64,000 bases of DNA from positions 1,032,601-1,096,600 of the forward strand of contig NW_006763294.1 in the NCBI RefSeq assembly GCF_000218685.1. Direction: 5' to 3'. The DNA comes from Serpula lacrymans var. lacrymans S7.9 (Eukaryota > Basidiomycota > Agaricomycetes > Boletales > Serpulaceae). Of this stretch, positions 1 through 12,200 are shown in pieces; position 1 is the stretch's first letter; every line of letters begins with the position of its first letter. The notes beneath the pieces are model-generated. The model made no database searches. It saw only the letters and a program-made list of their open reading frames with translations, and was not told the origin of the DNA. The position numbers were made by a program, and so were the translations under genes.

Positions 1-441
1 TCGCTTCCAATCCTCTTGCTCCTTCCTTTGCCTATTTTCCGTGACCAGCTCTTGATGTCGATGAATAGTATGAGCAACAATCCGTGGACTGGCAACTGGA
101 GCATACCTTGCCTTATTGGGCTCTGAGCCGAGGTCTTTTATAGACACTCTTTTGTCTGGAAGAAGCTAATGGCTGTGTGCCAAATGAGTTGTCTGCTGGA
201 GTATATTGCTCACAATGTACCTAGCGTACTGAATGAGAGCGGTAAAACAATGTGGAAAATGTGGGAGGGAGGCTCTGCAGTCGTGTGTGCAGACATTAGT
301 GCAGAACATGGATGGCGAATAATGATGAAAAAGAGAATGAGAGAATGCAAATAGTGAGAGAGAGAAAGGACCAAACCGAAACGAAAACCAATGTAAGATA
401 CAAAAAAAATGAGGATGCGCAGCGAAGGAACCGACGATAAT
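1..441. other. Intergenic / 3' flank, no gene seen
   Basis: No open frame with a recognisable motif or convincing splice structure is present. The stretch lies downstream of the stop of the left eIF4G-like copy. A pyrimidine-rich segment near 1-40 and purine-rich runs around 330-375 (GAGA-type) are the only visible structure. Confidence 0.4.
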
Positions 442-3223
442 CTACGATGACACCAACTTGAGCAGCTTGTCACTGTCCATTGACTTGCCTGCAATCCTCC
501 TTAGTCTCTCCTCATCTTTGTCCATGCCTGCTCCGCGTAGCATTATCGCCATGTATTCGAAAGCCTTGGGTGCATCAATGGCAATATCGTCCAAGAACTC
601 AGCCATCGGTGTGAAACCGTCCTCGAAAGCACTCGCATCACACGCTCCCTTGTCCGATGCTTGCGCAAAGAACTCCCCTACCAATCGTGCATCGGCCTCC
701 TTTCTCTCCAACGCTGATGCTACCAACTTGTCGACCAGCCTGAACCTATGCTCCGGCTGGAAGATTCGTGAAGTAAACCTCAGCTTCTTCTAGATTCCTG
801 ACACCAAAGAACTCCTTAACATCCTCATTTATTTTCTTCTGTGCTTCGGCTTCTGTCATCGAGTGAACGTCCGCTGTAACACTCTCAGCGGGCTCGTCTT
901 CCGATACTCCTTCGGTAACTGCAGGTGTCGACTCTTCAGTAGGCTTCGACCGCGGGAGCAGCTGCAACTTCTTTCTCTGGAGAGGCTGTTCTGGTAAACC
1001 AGTCTGATTGAAATCCATGCTTGCCTTGCGACTTGGCGGTCGAGAAGACTTCACGGCGGCGGCTTCGGCAGCAAGTTCTGGGATCTGGCTCAGCATAGAG
1101 AACGTATTCGAACTAGAATTTGTCCGTGATAACGCCTCGCGCTTCAAGCTCTGCTCTTTCTTGCCACCAACGAACATACTGCTAGGTCCAAACGTCACAG
1201 GTGTTGCCTTCTGGATCTTTCCGAAGTTCGACAGATCACCAGCTTTGGGTGGGGGTATTGGAGGACCAGATCCAACTGCCACTGCCCATCCATCAGGGCC
1301 AACTTGAGCATCACCTCCGCGCTCGCCACCTCTCCGTGACCCACCACGAGACATGCTCATTTGGCGCTGATACAACTCTTTCTCCTGAGCCGCCTTCTCT
1401 TTGGCAGCCTAATAGGAATTATTAATCAGGGGCGTCCACAAATATAACTTTGATAATGACTCACAGCTTCGTGAACTGCAGCGAGCGTCATTGGTGCAGC
1501 CACAGCATTACGACTTATCCACTTACGCTCACGTAATTCAACCATGTCCTACATGAATGCGTTACTCAGTAAGAATGTCATAAAATATAGAGAAAGTGAC
1601 TGACCTGAAGCATGAATTGCATACGTGAACTGACATTAGCACTCTTACCGAGTACTTTCATTCGGGTGAAGTAAACATCCATATGCGCGCGTGCCTTGGG
1701 AGTGTCCAGAATTTGACCAGCAGTAGCGAAAAGCTGGCACAAGCTCTCAATCTCTTCCTCCTCAGGGTTTTTGACATTGCCGAGAAGCTTCTTGACACAC
1801 TCGTGCATGATCCGCCCTGTCAATATTTGCAGCTTCAAGAGCTCTCCGATGAACTTGATGAGACCTTGACGTTTCGCCTTCTGAGCTGCATAATGGTCTT
1901 CCAAATTTAGCTCGCTCTCTTCACCGCCGGCACCGCTCTTGTCGTCAGCTGCCTTGGCAGCCTTGTCCTCGCTTGCCTTAGCTACAGCGGCTGCAGCAGT
2001 CGCCTCCTTCGCAACCCATCCACGCTCGAAATCCTCTTGACAGCGGTTGAGCAGATAATTCCTGAACAGTTGACCACCAGCGATAGGCTTTCCATCAGCA
2101 TTCTGGGTCCCGTCGTCTTGTACCTTGGGGCTGATTTGCTTCATTATCTTCCTACATAGACGAGCATACATCTCGCTCCACATAACCTCGTCAACCGCTC
2201 TCTCGACAACGAGCTGAATAACTCGAATAAGCGTGCGCGCACCCCGTTCCTTTTCACTAGTGTTAACCAACGCAATTAATTGATCCGAGATTGGCTGAAA
2301 CTTTTGCATGGTCAGTTTGTTGAGAAGTGCCTTCACTTTATGGTCAACAATTTCAGGGGAGTCCACGTCAACCTGAGGCTTGCGTGATATGCTTCCAGCA
2401 ACCCAGCGATTGGCAGACAATTCCAAAGGTGCAACAGGTTCGAGGGGAAGGCCACTCAAGCCCGAACCAAGCATAGGCGTACCGTATTCCTGGCCCTGAC
2501 CCTGGTGTCCTGGGACCTTGCTCGCGTCGTTTCTCTCTTCTCCCCGTTTACTGCGAGTGCGATTGCTACCAACAGGATGCCCGGGTCCACCTTGACTTAG
2601 CGATCGAGTCATAGGAGGATGAAACTGCAACCCAGCAGGCCCACTGCCGACAGAAACGGAGCGAGCGCCCGAAGCCATTGCAAATCGCTCTTCACTAGTG
2701 AGCCTACTTCTACGTGTGGCGAACTTGCCCATCGAAGGGAACGAACCACCAGCTGCAGGTTTACCACCAAAGCCAATACCAAGGCCAACAGCGCTCTGGC
2801 GCATAGATCCACCAGGAGTCATAGCACTCGAAGCTTGTCGGTGACGTCCTGAACCGCCGCGAGCCATAGCGAATGAGGCTTGATCAAGGGGCTCGATACC
2901 AATTGCATCAAGAGGTGGAAGCATGTCTGGCTTCTCCTGACATAGAGACATGAACTGCAAGAGGAAGTCCCGATCGTACCTTGAGAGGCAACGAAATGTG
3001 AACCAAAGAACTAAAATTGGGATGGATCAGTTTACCTGAATTTGCCATCCTTTGCACCAACATTGAGCTCCACCTTGGGACTCTTGATACCATCCGGGTA
3101 TTGAATCTGGCCAATATCTTTGATGATGCGAGCAGCGGCGATTGCAGAAGGAAGAGGAGTGATACATTTTTTTGAGCAGGTAAGACCTAGGGGAGCAGGT
3201 CGGCGTTCGACGTCAGTGGACAT
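442..3223 (-). pseudogene. eIF4G-like gene, left copy: 5'-shortened and frameshifted in MA3
   Basis: Related to eIF4G, the scaffold that links cap-bound eIF4E, eIF4A and the 40S subunit. Seen in order: a YPDGIKSPKV segment, the eIF4E-binding box YDRDFLL (pattern Y-x4-L-hydrophobic) at the border of the exon ending near 2960, a Gly/Ser/Arg-rich linker, a MIF4G domain starting about KVKALLNKLTMQ and ending near RMQFMLQ (exon 1578-2960), the helix DMVELRERKW, a low-complexity linker, and an MA3 domain (exons 442-1375). Introns lie near 1410-1460, 1550-1600 and 2970-3040. Compared with the right copy, an extra base at 753-754 shifts the frame after FTNLPA and gives an immediate TAG at 746-748; the MA3 frame then continues open to 442. 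The N-terminal exons of the right copy are absent; the first usable ATG is at 3223. It may be a pseudogene, a gene for a protein without MA3, or contain a sequencing error. Confidence 0.72.
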
Positions 3224-4759
3224 GTTGCCCTGAGGTAAATCTGATTGCTGATCTTCATGTAAATGAGTAGCATGAGCAGGAATCTTTTAACCAGAAACTG
3301 GAACACACCTTGTATTACTGATTCAGAACCCTCCCCGGCCATACCAAGCCTATCTGTTATGCTCACAATTTGGTCTACTAGTGCATCGCTTATCGGTGAT
3401 ATTGCATCGTTTGAAAAATATTGCGAGCGTGATGACGGGAGACATGTTTGCGATTCACTCATTATCAGCACTGCGAGAGGTATCGTGTTGACGTAAGATT
3501 GGGCTCTATGATTTTATTATATGAAAGAGAAAGGGTGTGAATCAAAGCGACGTACTCGATACAACAAGTGATTTATGAAGAGCTGGGATTTGCTGTAAAT
3601 GGTATGACACAAAGTAGCCTGCCAGTAACAATGATGAAGAGAAATCAACGGGAGAGTTGTGACTTGGGGCGCTGATTCAATGGGCAGCTTGCGTAAAATG
3701 GTATGATGAACAATAAGGCGTAAAACCAGCATAGGAGGGCATCTCTTTCTTCTTAGTTTAAATAACCATTCCGGCGCTTTCGAACTTCTGATTGCAACTT
3801 CTGATTGCAGGACATGAGGCTAGGGGACGCACTCTGCTGCCAGTGAATCTTGAACAGCTTTTTACTACTTCGAGAAACACGAGGCAGACCAGGATATTTG
3901 CGGCGTCAAGTGGCAAACCCAGGTGTTATTATTGGGTTACTCCAATTTCTATGTAGGACAGTAGCGTGATGAGATATGAAAATCTGAATGCATTGTGAAC
4001 AAGACAGACCTGGAATGGAAGTTGTACATCCGTGAACGTTACCATATTTGACCGCTCACGAGTGATATGACACTTCTTCCTGATGACTTACCATGTGTAA
4101 TATAGAGACGATGTTCCTTTGGTAGCCCATAGTCATAGTGAGCAGTAATTTTTTGAACGTTCATGCACGTTCATGTTGAGTGTTCCAGTCAATTACTAGT
4201 ATAACGTTCGCGGAGTCATGTGGATTGGCGACTGTTAGTAAACATAGGTAAATACACCCACCCAGTTCCCGAGCCTTCGGCAAGCTCGGTAACTGCCATT
4301 TCGCCTCTTCAAGTTTCCGTAGCCGCGACCATCATACTCATTTCGCTACCGTGGCTGAACATCGAGGGAATCTTACTCTTCTTTAGTTTTATGAGTTTGA
4401 AACCGCTAGCATGACCTGTCAACGATGCGATGGCCGGCAGAAAAGGTGAGGTCCATCCTTTCAGGACCGACGAAGACGTAAATTGTAAGAACACAACTGG
4501 TCTATGTTATACTATCCTGGTGGGTGAACAGTGAATGATTACAAGTCCCACAACTAAGTACTGACCAAATGATCCTAATGCCCAGGTGAACAAAATGGTA
4601 CATTATTCTGCACCTGTACGTTATGTCTCAGTGAAGGCGGGGAATCGTCGCTTCGGAGAGCTTCACAAGCTGCCTTCTAGTCAAGTTTTACTGATGCAGC
4701 GGACTCGAAAACACGACATGATGCCAGTCCAGTGTTTTTCTCAGGCTGGCTCGAAGATG
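3224..4759. other. Intergenic between eIF4G left copy and hydrophobin
   Basis: Short open frames occur on both strands, but none shows a known motif or codon pattern like the neighbours. On the minus strand 3187-3471 an open frame (MSESQTCLPSS...) directly abuts the left eIF4G copy and might be a replacement N-terminal exon; I cannot show this. The rest is AT-rich and is probably promoter sequence for the hydrophobin. Confidence 0.35.
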
Positions 4760-4765
4760 TATAAA
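4760..4765 (+). promoter_or_regulatory. TATA box of the hydrophobin gene
   Basis: TATAAA lies 96 bases before the hydrophobin start codon, in a pyrimidine-rich leader, as is usual for strongly expressed fungal genes. Confidence 0.6.
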
Positions 4766-4855
4766 GGCAAGCCCATTCTATCTTTCTTTTCCTTAGCCAA
4801 AGTACCTTCATTACCTTCATCAGCTAAAACAACACCTTCCAGTCACTCAGAAAAC

Positions 4856-5290
4856 ATGTTCGCCAAAGCTGCTTTCGTTTTCACCGCTCTCGCTGCCGTT
4901 GCTACCGCTCGTTCTGTCACCCACCAATGCAACACGGGTCCCGTCCAGTGCTGCAACACCTTGACCACCGCTAGCAACAGCCAAGCTGCTGGCCTCATTC
5001 AACAAATCGGTCTGAGTGGCATTGGCGCCAACATCCCCGTCGGTCTCGACTGCAACCCTATTACTGCTATTGGTGTTGGCAGCGGCTCTACTTGGTTAGC
5101 TATATTTTTCATGGTACATGGGTGTACATCTCTGACGATAATTCCCTCTTTCTAGCTCCGCTAACCCCACCTGCTGCACGAACGTCTATACAAGTAAGTC
5201 GTCTTCCACATGCAATATTGATTTTGATCTCATGCGCTGTTGCTAGATGGTCTCGGTGTTGATTGCAACCCCATTAACGTCAATCTTTAA
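4856..5290 (+). CDS. Class I hydrophobin
   Basis: Small secreted amphipathic protein that self-assembles at the hyphal surface and air-water interfaces. Exons are 4856-5094, 5156-5193 and 5247-5290, joined by two GT-AG introns. The product has an N-terminal signal peptide (MFAKAAFVFTALAAVATA) and all eight cysteines in the order C, CC, C, C, CC, C. The spacing is C-x6-CC-x32-C-x13-C-x5-CC-x11-C, and the end NPINVNL is typical of class I proteins. Length is about 107 residues, normal for the class. The intron after GSGST and the intron between the last CC pair and the final Cys sit where basidiomycete hydrophobin introns commonly lie. The upstream TATA box and leader support this ATG rather than the in-frame upstream one at 4586. 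It interrupts the eIF4G array on the opposite strand. Confidence 0.95.
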
Positions 5291-6170
5291 ACTATTGGTG
5301 GAATGGTGTGAGGGCAAAGGTCTGTAGATGGATGGCGAATGGCGCATCTTTGAGGGTGATGAATGGCTGGCTTGTAGAAATCCCACTTATAACACATAAT
5401 AATGTTCTCCCTAATGCCTTTTAACTTCAAATATGGAAAACTACTGTTCCTTGTGGATTTTGGTTTTGGTTGAGTTGCCAGAGCTTACGAGGCACTACCT
5501 AATAAGGCAGGTGTTTAGGTTCAGTCAAGTCACTGTTGCGATTATTAACTGTGCAGTTTTAGCATCTCATTAACTTTTAACTTGAATCCCTCGTAACGCT
5601 ATGGTTGATGCCTACGTTACATTTTTGCTTGCAATCCAAGTTTGTCGCTGTTATTCGCCTGACCTATCTTCAGGTCTATTACGCGACTGGTTAACTACGG
5701 TCCCTCGCAGTTGAGTAATATAAATATTTCGACGCTAAATGACTGTCTCGGGGCGGTTTTGTGTATGTGCGCGCCCCAGCGTGGACAGTGATTCATACAC
5801 CCCATTGCTGACGAAAGAGAAGCGGCAGATTTTTTCAATCTTATTATATGCTGACATCATGAGGAAGTATACGCGAAATACAAGAGGAGGTCCACTGAGA
5901 AATGCAAAACAGTAGCAACGAATCTAACAGACTTAGGATTTATAAACAACGCCCCGAGGAACTTTGCACCAGCTCTCGATTTTCTCGGACTCTCTCGGCC
6001 ATCCATTGACCACACCATGACCATGTCGATACATCCAAAATTTCGATCGTGGCGACAAACCTATTCTCGAATAGACCTGGACCACAGATCCCATATGTCA
6101 GATGGCGGCCTACTAGGCACGTATCTTTATTGATTTCCTTCCTGCTCTTCATCTATCAAGACCTGCTTCA
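5291..6170. other. Intergenic, hydrophobin 3' flank to middle eIF4G copy
   Basis: No gene recognised. This is where the MA3-coding part of the middle eIF4G copy would be expected by comparison with the other two copies, yet no MA3 sequence is visible on the minus strand. The minus frame 5940-6152 has no similarity I can see to MA3. Confidence 0.4.
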
Positions 6171-8440
6171 GCCCTCATATGTATACTCGCCTGCACAACA
6201 CGTACTCATTTGGTTGTGAAACCGCTTCTTCTGGGCAGCTTTCTCTTTGGTATCTGACAAAGGCATAGATCAGGGGCAACTACAAGTACGCCATAAAGAT
6301 ATTACTCACCGTTTCATGAATCGCAGTGGGCGTCATTGGGGCAGCCACAGGTTTTCTACCTACCCATTTACGTTCGCGTAATTGGATAATATCCTGTGGA
6401 AATGTGTGATATTCGATTAAGGTGCAGGAGCATAAGCAAAAGTTACTGACCTGAAGCGTAAACTGTATACGCAGACTAACATTTCCACTTTTATCGATGT
6501 TCTTCATCCGCGTGAAGTATACATCCATGTGTGCGCGTGCTTTGGGAGTATCCAAGATTTCACCAACCGTACTGAGTAACATGCACAAGCTCTCAATGTC
6601 CTCCTCCTCAGGATTCTCCACGTTAACAAGGAGCCTCTTGACACACTCGTGCATGACCCGCTCACCTAACATATGCAACTTGAATAGCTCGCCAATGAAT
6701 TTGACGAGACCGAGGCCCCGCTGCCTAGCCTGTTGAGTGACATAGAACTCATCGGATGAAACTCTTTTCTCATCTTTTTCGATAGTCTCGGCAGCTAGAG
6801 TGGTTGTCTTCTTTACTCCCCATCCATGTTCAAAATCTTCTTGGCAACGGTTAAGCAAGTATCTCCTAAAAAGCTGACCACCCGCAATAGGATTCCCTTC
6901 AACATCCTTGATGCCATCGTCTTGCACTTTGGGACTGATTTGTTCCATCATCTTCTTGCAAAGACGAGCATACACTTCACTCCACATAGCCTCATTGGTG
7001 GCTTTCTCGAAAACAAGTCGAATGACTTGGATGAGCGTTCGTCCGTCTTTTTCCTTCCCGCTCTTATTGGCCCATGCAATGATTTGATCTGTGATGGACT
7101 CAAAATTCGTCATAGTTAGCTTGTTTAGAAGAGCTCTGACTTTGCGGTCGACGATGTAAGACGAATCCGTGTCTATTTGCGCCTTGCGAGATCGAACCCA
7201 ACGATTGGCAGACTTTCTGAGAGGAGCAACTGCTTCAAGAGAAACAGCACTGAGAACCGGCAAGCCAACTTTTGGAGTGTCATGCGATACAACCTGACCC
7301 AGACGTTCTTCTTTCTCCACATCGCTCATCTGCGTCTCTGCCAACTTATTATGTTCATCATATTGGGCTTGGGGCTGCGGCGTGTACAGACACCTGATTT
7401 CTGAATGCACAGAGTCGGTTCCGGCTGAAGTCAAACGACCGCCGGATAAAAGCACATTCCGCTCTTCGCTTGCGGCCCTGCTAGATATAGGGAGCTTGTC
7501 CATGGACAGAAATGGACTACTAACTGCAGATTTGCCTCCAAAAGCAATGCGAAGCCCGACAGAATTCTGGTACACTTCCATTGTATCGCCCTCCTCGAAC
7601 TCACTGGATATTGTTAGACGTTGTGGAGATCCGGTCATGTTCTTGAATTCCTCTTTTTTTAACTGAGCATCTGTTTGCACCAATTTCCGCCCCTCGTTGT
7701 CACCCTCAACCTGCTTCTCATCCTCCTTTCTTCCCCCTTCTTCCTCCTCCTGTCTCAACTGGTACTCTTCATTCTTCCCCTCGAGAAGCATCATCTTGAA
7801 CCCATCACGCTCTACACTGAGGGATCTTCGACCTGCAACTTCGCCAGGTGAACGGAGTAGTGCTAAGCTATGCTTGTCTGATGCCTCCAGATTGAGCTCC
7901 GTACCGTCCTGGATCTCGGTGATCGCCTCTAATGAATGCGGGCTAGGCACATCCACACTAGCCTTCGTGATCAAATTATACTCGTGAGGGGCTATTACAG
8001 TTGATGGTATCAATGATGCTACATCCACGCTGCTGGAGGGCAGGTACACGGAAGTCGGATGCGTACTACATGCAGGACTGGGCACTCGATCCACGATGGG
8101 TACGCCAGGAACGGTTAAAGATTGGACCCGAGGCGACGGTGGTATGCCGTGGAGAGGTTCAGGAGTAGAATGAGGTTGATGCTACAGGAGGTGAGGCATC
8201 GTGTGTTCCCGGGAAGGATAAGGAGGAGCAGCGATTCGGTTCGCCGGCATTTAAAGACATTTCCCAAATGTCACAAATCAGAAAATATGGAGGGAAAACA
8301 ATCTAAGGGCGATCACTAACATTATGATTCCATAACACGAGTGTATCCCCCAAAGGTAACCCCACTGGCTGACCTCGATGTGGATGGATAGGATCGGGAC
8401 CCAAGTTACGAACAAATGGCGATTGTGAGAATCGGATCAT
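6170..8440 (-). CDS. eIF4G-like gene, middle copy: lacks eIF4E box and MA3
   Basis: A MIF4G protein related to eIF4G. Exon 1 begins at an ATG at 8440 (MIRFSQSPF, then PIHPHRGQP, matching PINPRHDQP of the right copy) and ends before GTTAGT near 8320. The second exon begins near 8190 at HQPHST, matching HQPHSI in the right copy. A long open exon follows with an acid/Lys-rich segment (EEEEGGRKEDE), a GGKSAVSSPF segment, and MIF4G from KVRALLNKLTM to RIQFTLQ. After an intron near 6390-6450 comes DIIQLRERKW. A further exon (KEKAAQKKR) reaches an in-frame stop near 6170. The eIF4E-binding box YDRDFLL found in the other two copies is missing, replaced by the charged segment, and no MA3 follows. The long frame is uninterrupted, which suggests that it is under selection. 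Such a protein could bind eIF4A without joining the cap complex; that role is inference. Confidence 0.7.
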
Positions 8441-9238
8441 AAGCCAAGCTTTCTACAAAAGAGCAGCTCCAGAATGACGGTCTGGACAGTTTGTGATGGC
8501 CTGTACTATTTGCGCACAAAGTAACAGTTATTCGTGAGGACTTGTGAATGAAAGAATGGAAGACCGCCGCTACTTCAGAATTCCCAGCTTCAAATTCAAA
8601 TCTCCGGGCCTTTCCACGTATATTGTCATATACGGATATATACGGACGGGTCGCAAGGCAAGCTGAAGACGCCTCATAAAGACCGTTGAAAATCTTTACA
8701 ATAACCATATCATGAGATCGGAGAAACGCAGACATAGACATTGGCCTGAGTTGATACGATTTTATGCCATAGTTTATTCAATGTGTTCCTTTGCCGAACG
8801 ATAATGCAATGAGATTCTATGAGATTATTGAGATATGGATTTTTTGTGAACAGGACAAAAGACGACCGTTCGCCTGACTTTCGGTGTAAGTCTGAGTTTG
8901 GATAGTGGTCGCGGAGATTAAAGTAGTGTCTCTTTGGGCTGAGTTGGATCGTTTGCACAACCTTTCCAGCCAGCTTTCATATACACTTGCTAGTCAACAG
9001 GAGGAAAAAGGATGCCACTAGCTTCAGGCTGGCCTTCCGAATTGCGTTTCCCGCCTTCGCAGGCAATTATATATTTTCTAGCTTTGTTCGATGATTGCTA
9101 AGTTGTAGAGGACCATGCAAAAGAATTTCCTCCACTTCACTGATATATTAGGTCTCATGAACTACAACTCTCGATGTCCAGAAATAAGGTATACGGGGAA
9201 TCAAAGGCTCAGAAGGGAGTAAGGTAGCTGAGGTGACT
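8441..9238. other. Intergenic between middle and right eIF4G copies
   Basis: Contains only short frames with no recognisable product. It should hold the promoter of the middle copy and the 3' end of the right copy. Nothing else seen. Confidence 0.4.
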
Positions 9239-12200
9239 TCACAGTGTCACCAGCCCGAGAAGTTTATCGCTGTCCATTGATTTGCTTACAATTCTACCCA
9301 GTCTCTCCTCATCTTTGTCCATGCCTGCTCCGCGTAACATTATCGCCATGTATTCGAAAGCCTTGGGCGCATCAATGGCAATATCGTCCAAGAACTCAGC
9401 CATCGGTGTGAAACCGTCCTCGAAAGCACTCGCATCACACGCTCCCTTGTCCGATGCTTGCGCAAAGAACTCCCCTACCAATCGTGCATCGGCCTCCTTT
9501 CTCTCCAACGCTGATGCTACCAACTTGTCGACCAGCCTGAACCTATGCTCGGCTGGAAGATTCGTGAAGTAAACCTCAGCTTCTTCTAGATTCCTGACAC
9601 CAAAGAACTCCTTCACATCCTCGTCTATTTTCTTCTGTGATTCTTTCTCCGTCATCGAGGAACCATCACCTACAATGTTTTCGTAGTGATTGTCTCCATT
9701 TATGACTGCAGGTGAAGACTCTTTGACTGTAGCCTTCGACCGAGGGAGCAGCTGTAACTTCTTCCTTTTAATAGGTTGCTCTGTTAAACCAGACCGGTTA
9801 ACCTCCACGTTGGTCTCGCGGCTCGGTGGTCGACTAGGTTTCACAGCGGCTGCTTCGGCTGCAGATTCCGGGTTCTGGCTCAGTATCGCAAACATATTTG
9901 AACTAGAGTTCGTCTGCGACAGTGACCCACGCCGTCCAAGCTCTTTCTTGCCAGCGAATATACTACTAGGCCCGAACGTCCCTGGCATGGCTTTGTTGAT
10001 CCTACCAAAGTAGGATAGATCGTTCGCTTTCCCGGATGGTCTCGAGGGACCCAGGCTACCTGCAGTCCCCAATTCAGGGCCCGTTTTAGTGTCACTTTCA
10101 CTTCTGCATGAACCGCCCGAAGACGCGTCCAGTTGAGCTCGATACGAGCCCTTTTCTGGAGCTTTCTTCTTTGCAGTCTGATAGAAAGTACGGTCAGGGG
10201 GTAATGCTAAGGCATAACTTAGCGAGTGACTCACCCGCCCTCGAACCGCAAGAGCTGCCACTGGAGCAGCTAGAGCGTCGCGAGTTACCCATTTACGCTC
10301 TCGTAATTCAACGAGGTCCTAGGAGGAGCACTTGTCATTTGGCCGTAAAGTGTCATGGAAACTAAATGCTGCTGACCTGGATCATGAATTGCGTGCGTGC
10401 GTTGGCATCCGGACTTTTCCTAAGCTCCTTTAATCTCGCAAAGTACACATCTAGGTGTGCGCATGCTTTAGATGTATCCATGCTTTGGCCAGCCGTATTG
10501 AGAAGTTTGCACAATCTCTCGATTTCTTCTTCTTCGGGGTTCTCCATGTTCCCTAACAGCCTCTTTACGCAATCGTGCATAATCCGCTCCCCAAGCATCT
10601 GGAGCTTGAACAGCTCACCGATGAATTCGATGAAAGCTAGGTCCTGACATTTTCCCTTTCGGGCATCATCAAAGCTGAACTCTCTTTCACTCCCACCACT
10701 TTTATTCTCCTGTACTGCCTTGGCCGTTTTACCTTTTTTATTCTTCACCATAATCTCCATCTTACTCGCGTCGTCTATCTGCTCAAAATACTCCCAACAA
10801 TGAATAAGCAATAATTTCTTGAACAGACGACTACCAGCAAAGGGCTTCCCCTTGCCGTCCTCAGTGGACTCGTCCTGCACCTCCAAGCTAATCTGTTCGA
10901 TCAACTTTTGACAAAGGCGCGCATACATATTGCACCGCTTGGTCGAGCGAACAACCTGTTCAAAAATAAGACGGATGATCTGAACTAGGGTACGTCCATC
11001 CTCCAGCTCGTTCCCGTTGGCCTTTGCGACGATCTGATTCGAAATCGCCTCGAAGTTATCAAGCGTTAGCTTGTTTAATAGGGCCCTCACGCTTCTGCAT
11101 CCACTGTCGAACAAGCCCATACCTAACCGAGCCTTGCGCGCCTTGTTTGTAGCACCCCAGCTATACGCAGATATTTCGAGAAGGACCGCTGGTTTGATCG
11201 GGGCAGCGACCAAAGTTGACGTGCCGGGCTTTTGTAGAGTTACCTGAGATTCGGGTAGTGCCTGTGGTATCTCCATGTTGATCGGATTCCTCTTCTTACC
11301 CCTCTTCTTTCGTGTAGAACCACCGCCTACTTGCTGTCCCCCGAGTCCACTCTGGAACCCGTTTGTGAATAGATTATCAATCTGTAAACCTAGGGACCCA
11401 GCGCCAGGAGGGGCGCTGAATTTCTTCTCATTTATATGTTTGTTACTAGGCGTGGTGATATTGATTGAAGGTGAAGATTGACGGCTGATTAGAGGCTTGT
11501 TTCTCGAACTAGTGCCAAGGTCAACGGAGCTCTGGTGAATCGAATCAGCGAGAGCCACGGAGCCTGGAGGAGGCTGCTGACGCCTAGGATCGCGAGGAGT
11601 CATCTCGAATGAGGTTTCATCAACAGGCTCGAGACCCATAGTCTCGAGAGATGGCATATCTGGTTTCTCTTTGCATACGGTCATGAATTGTAGGAGGAAA
11701 TCGCGATCATATCTGAAAGTATAATTGTGTGTCAAGAAATACTTTATTAATCAGACGTGATCTGTTTTCACCTGAATTTACCATCCTCTACTTTCGGAAA
11801 TTTGATACCATCGGGGTACTTGATTTGGTCAAGATCTTCAATGAAGTTGGCAGCCGAAAATACTGAAGGCCGAGGGCCTGAAGTATCCTTCCTGGAAATA
11901 GCAAGATCAAGAGGGTAGGGTCGTCCTCTGACGGTGGTTGGCGGTGGTGTGGAAGTATCTATCCTCAAATGATCTTTCTTTCCGGGTCTCTTGGGAGTAG
12001 TATCGCCATCGCCAGACATAGGCGGTGCGATAACATCCTCACTTGTACCATCACCCTCGAACCTCCTAAGCGTTTCTTGGCTTTCAGAAGGTCTAAAGTC
12101 ACTAGCCTCCTTCTCAAGCTTAGCTTGGTCTCTCGCCTCCCTTTCAAGCTTCTCTATGGCCTCCTCCAGACTCCTCTTCTTCAACGTTTCTAGCTTCAAC

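Noticed and set aside
4586..4855. In-frame N-terminal extension of the hydrophobin
   Set aside because: A TATA box (4760) lies inside it, and the signal peptide begins at the ATG at 4856.
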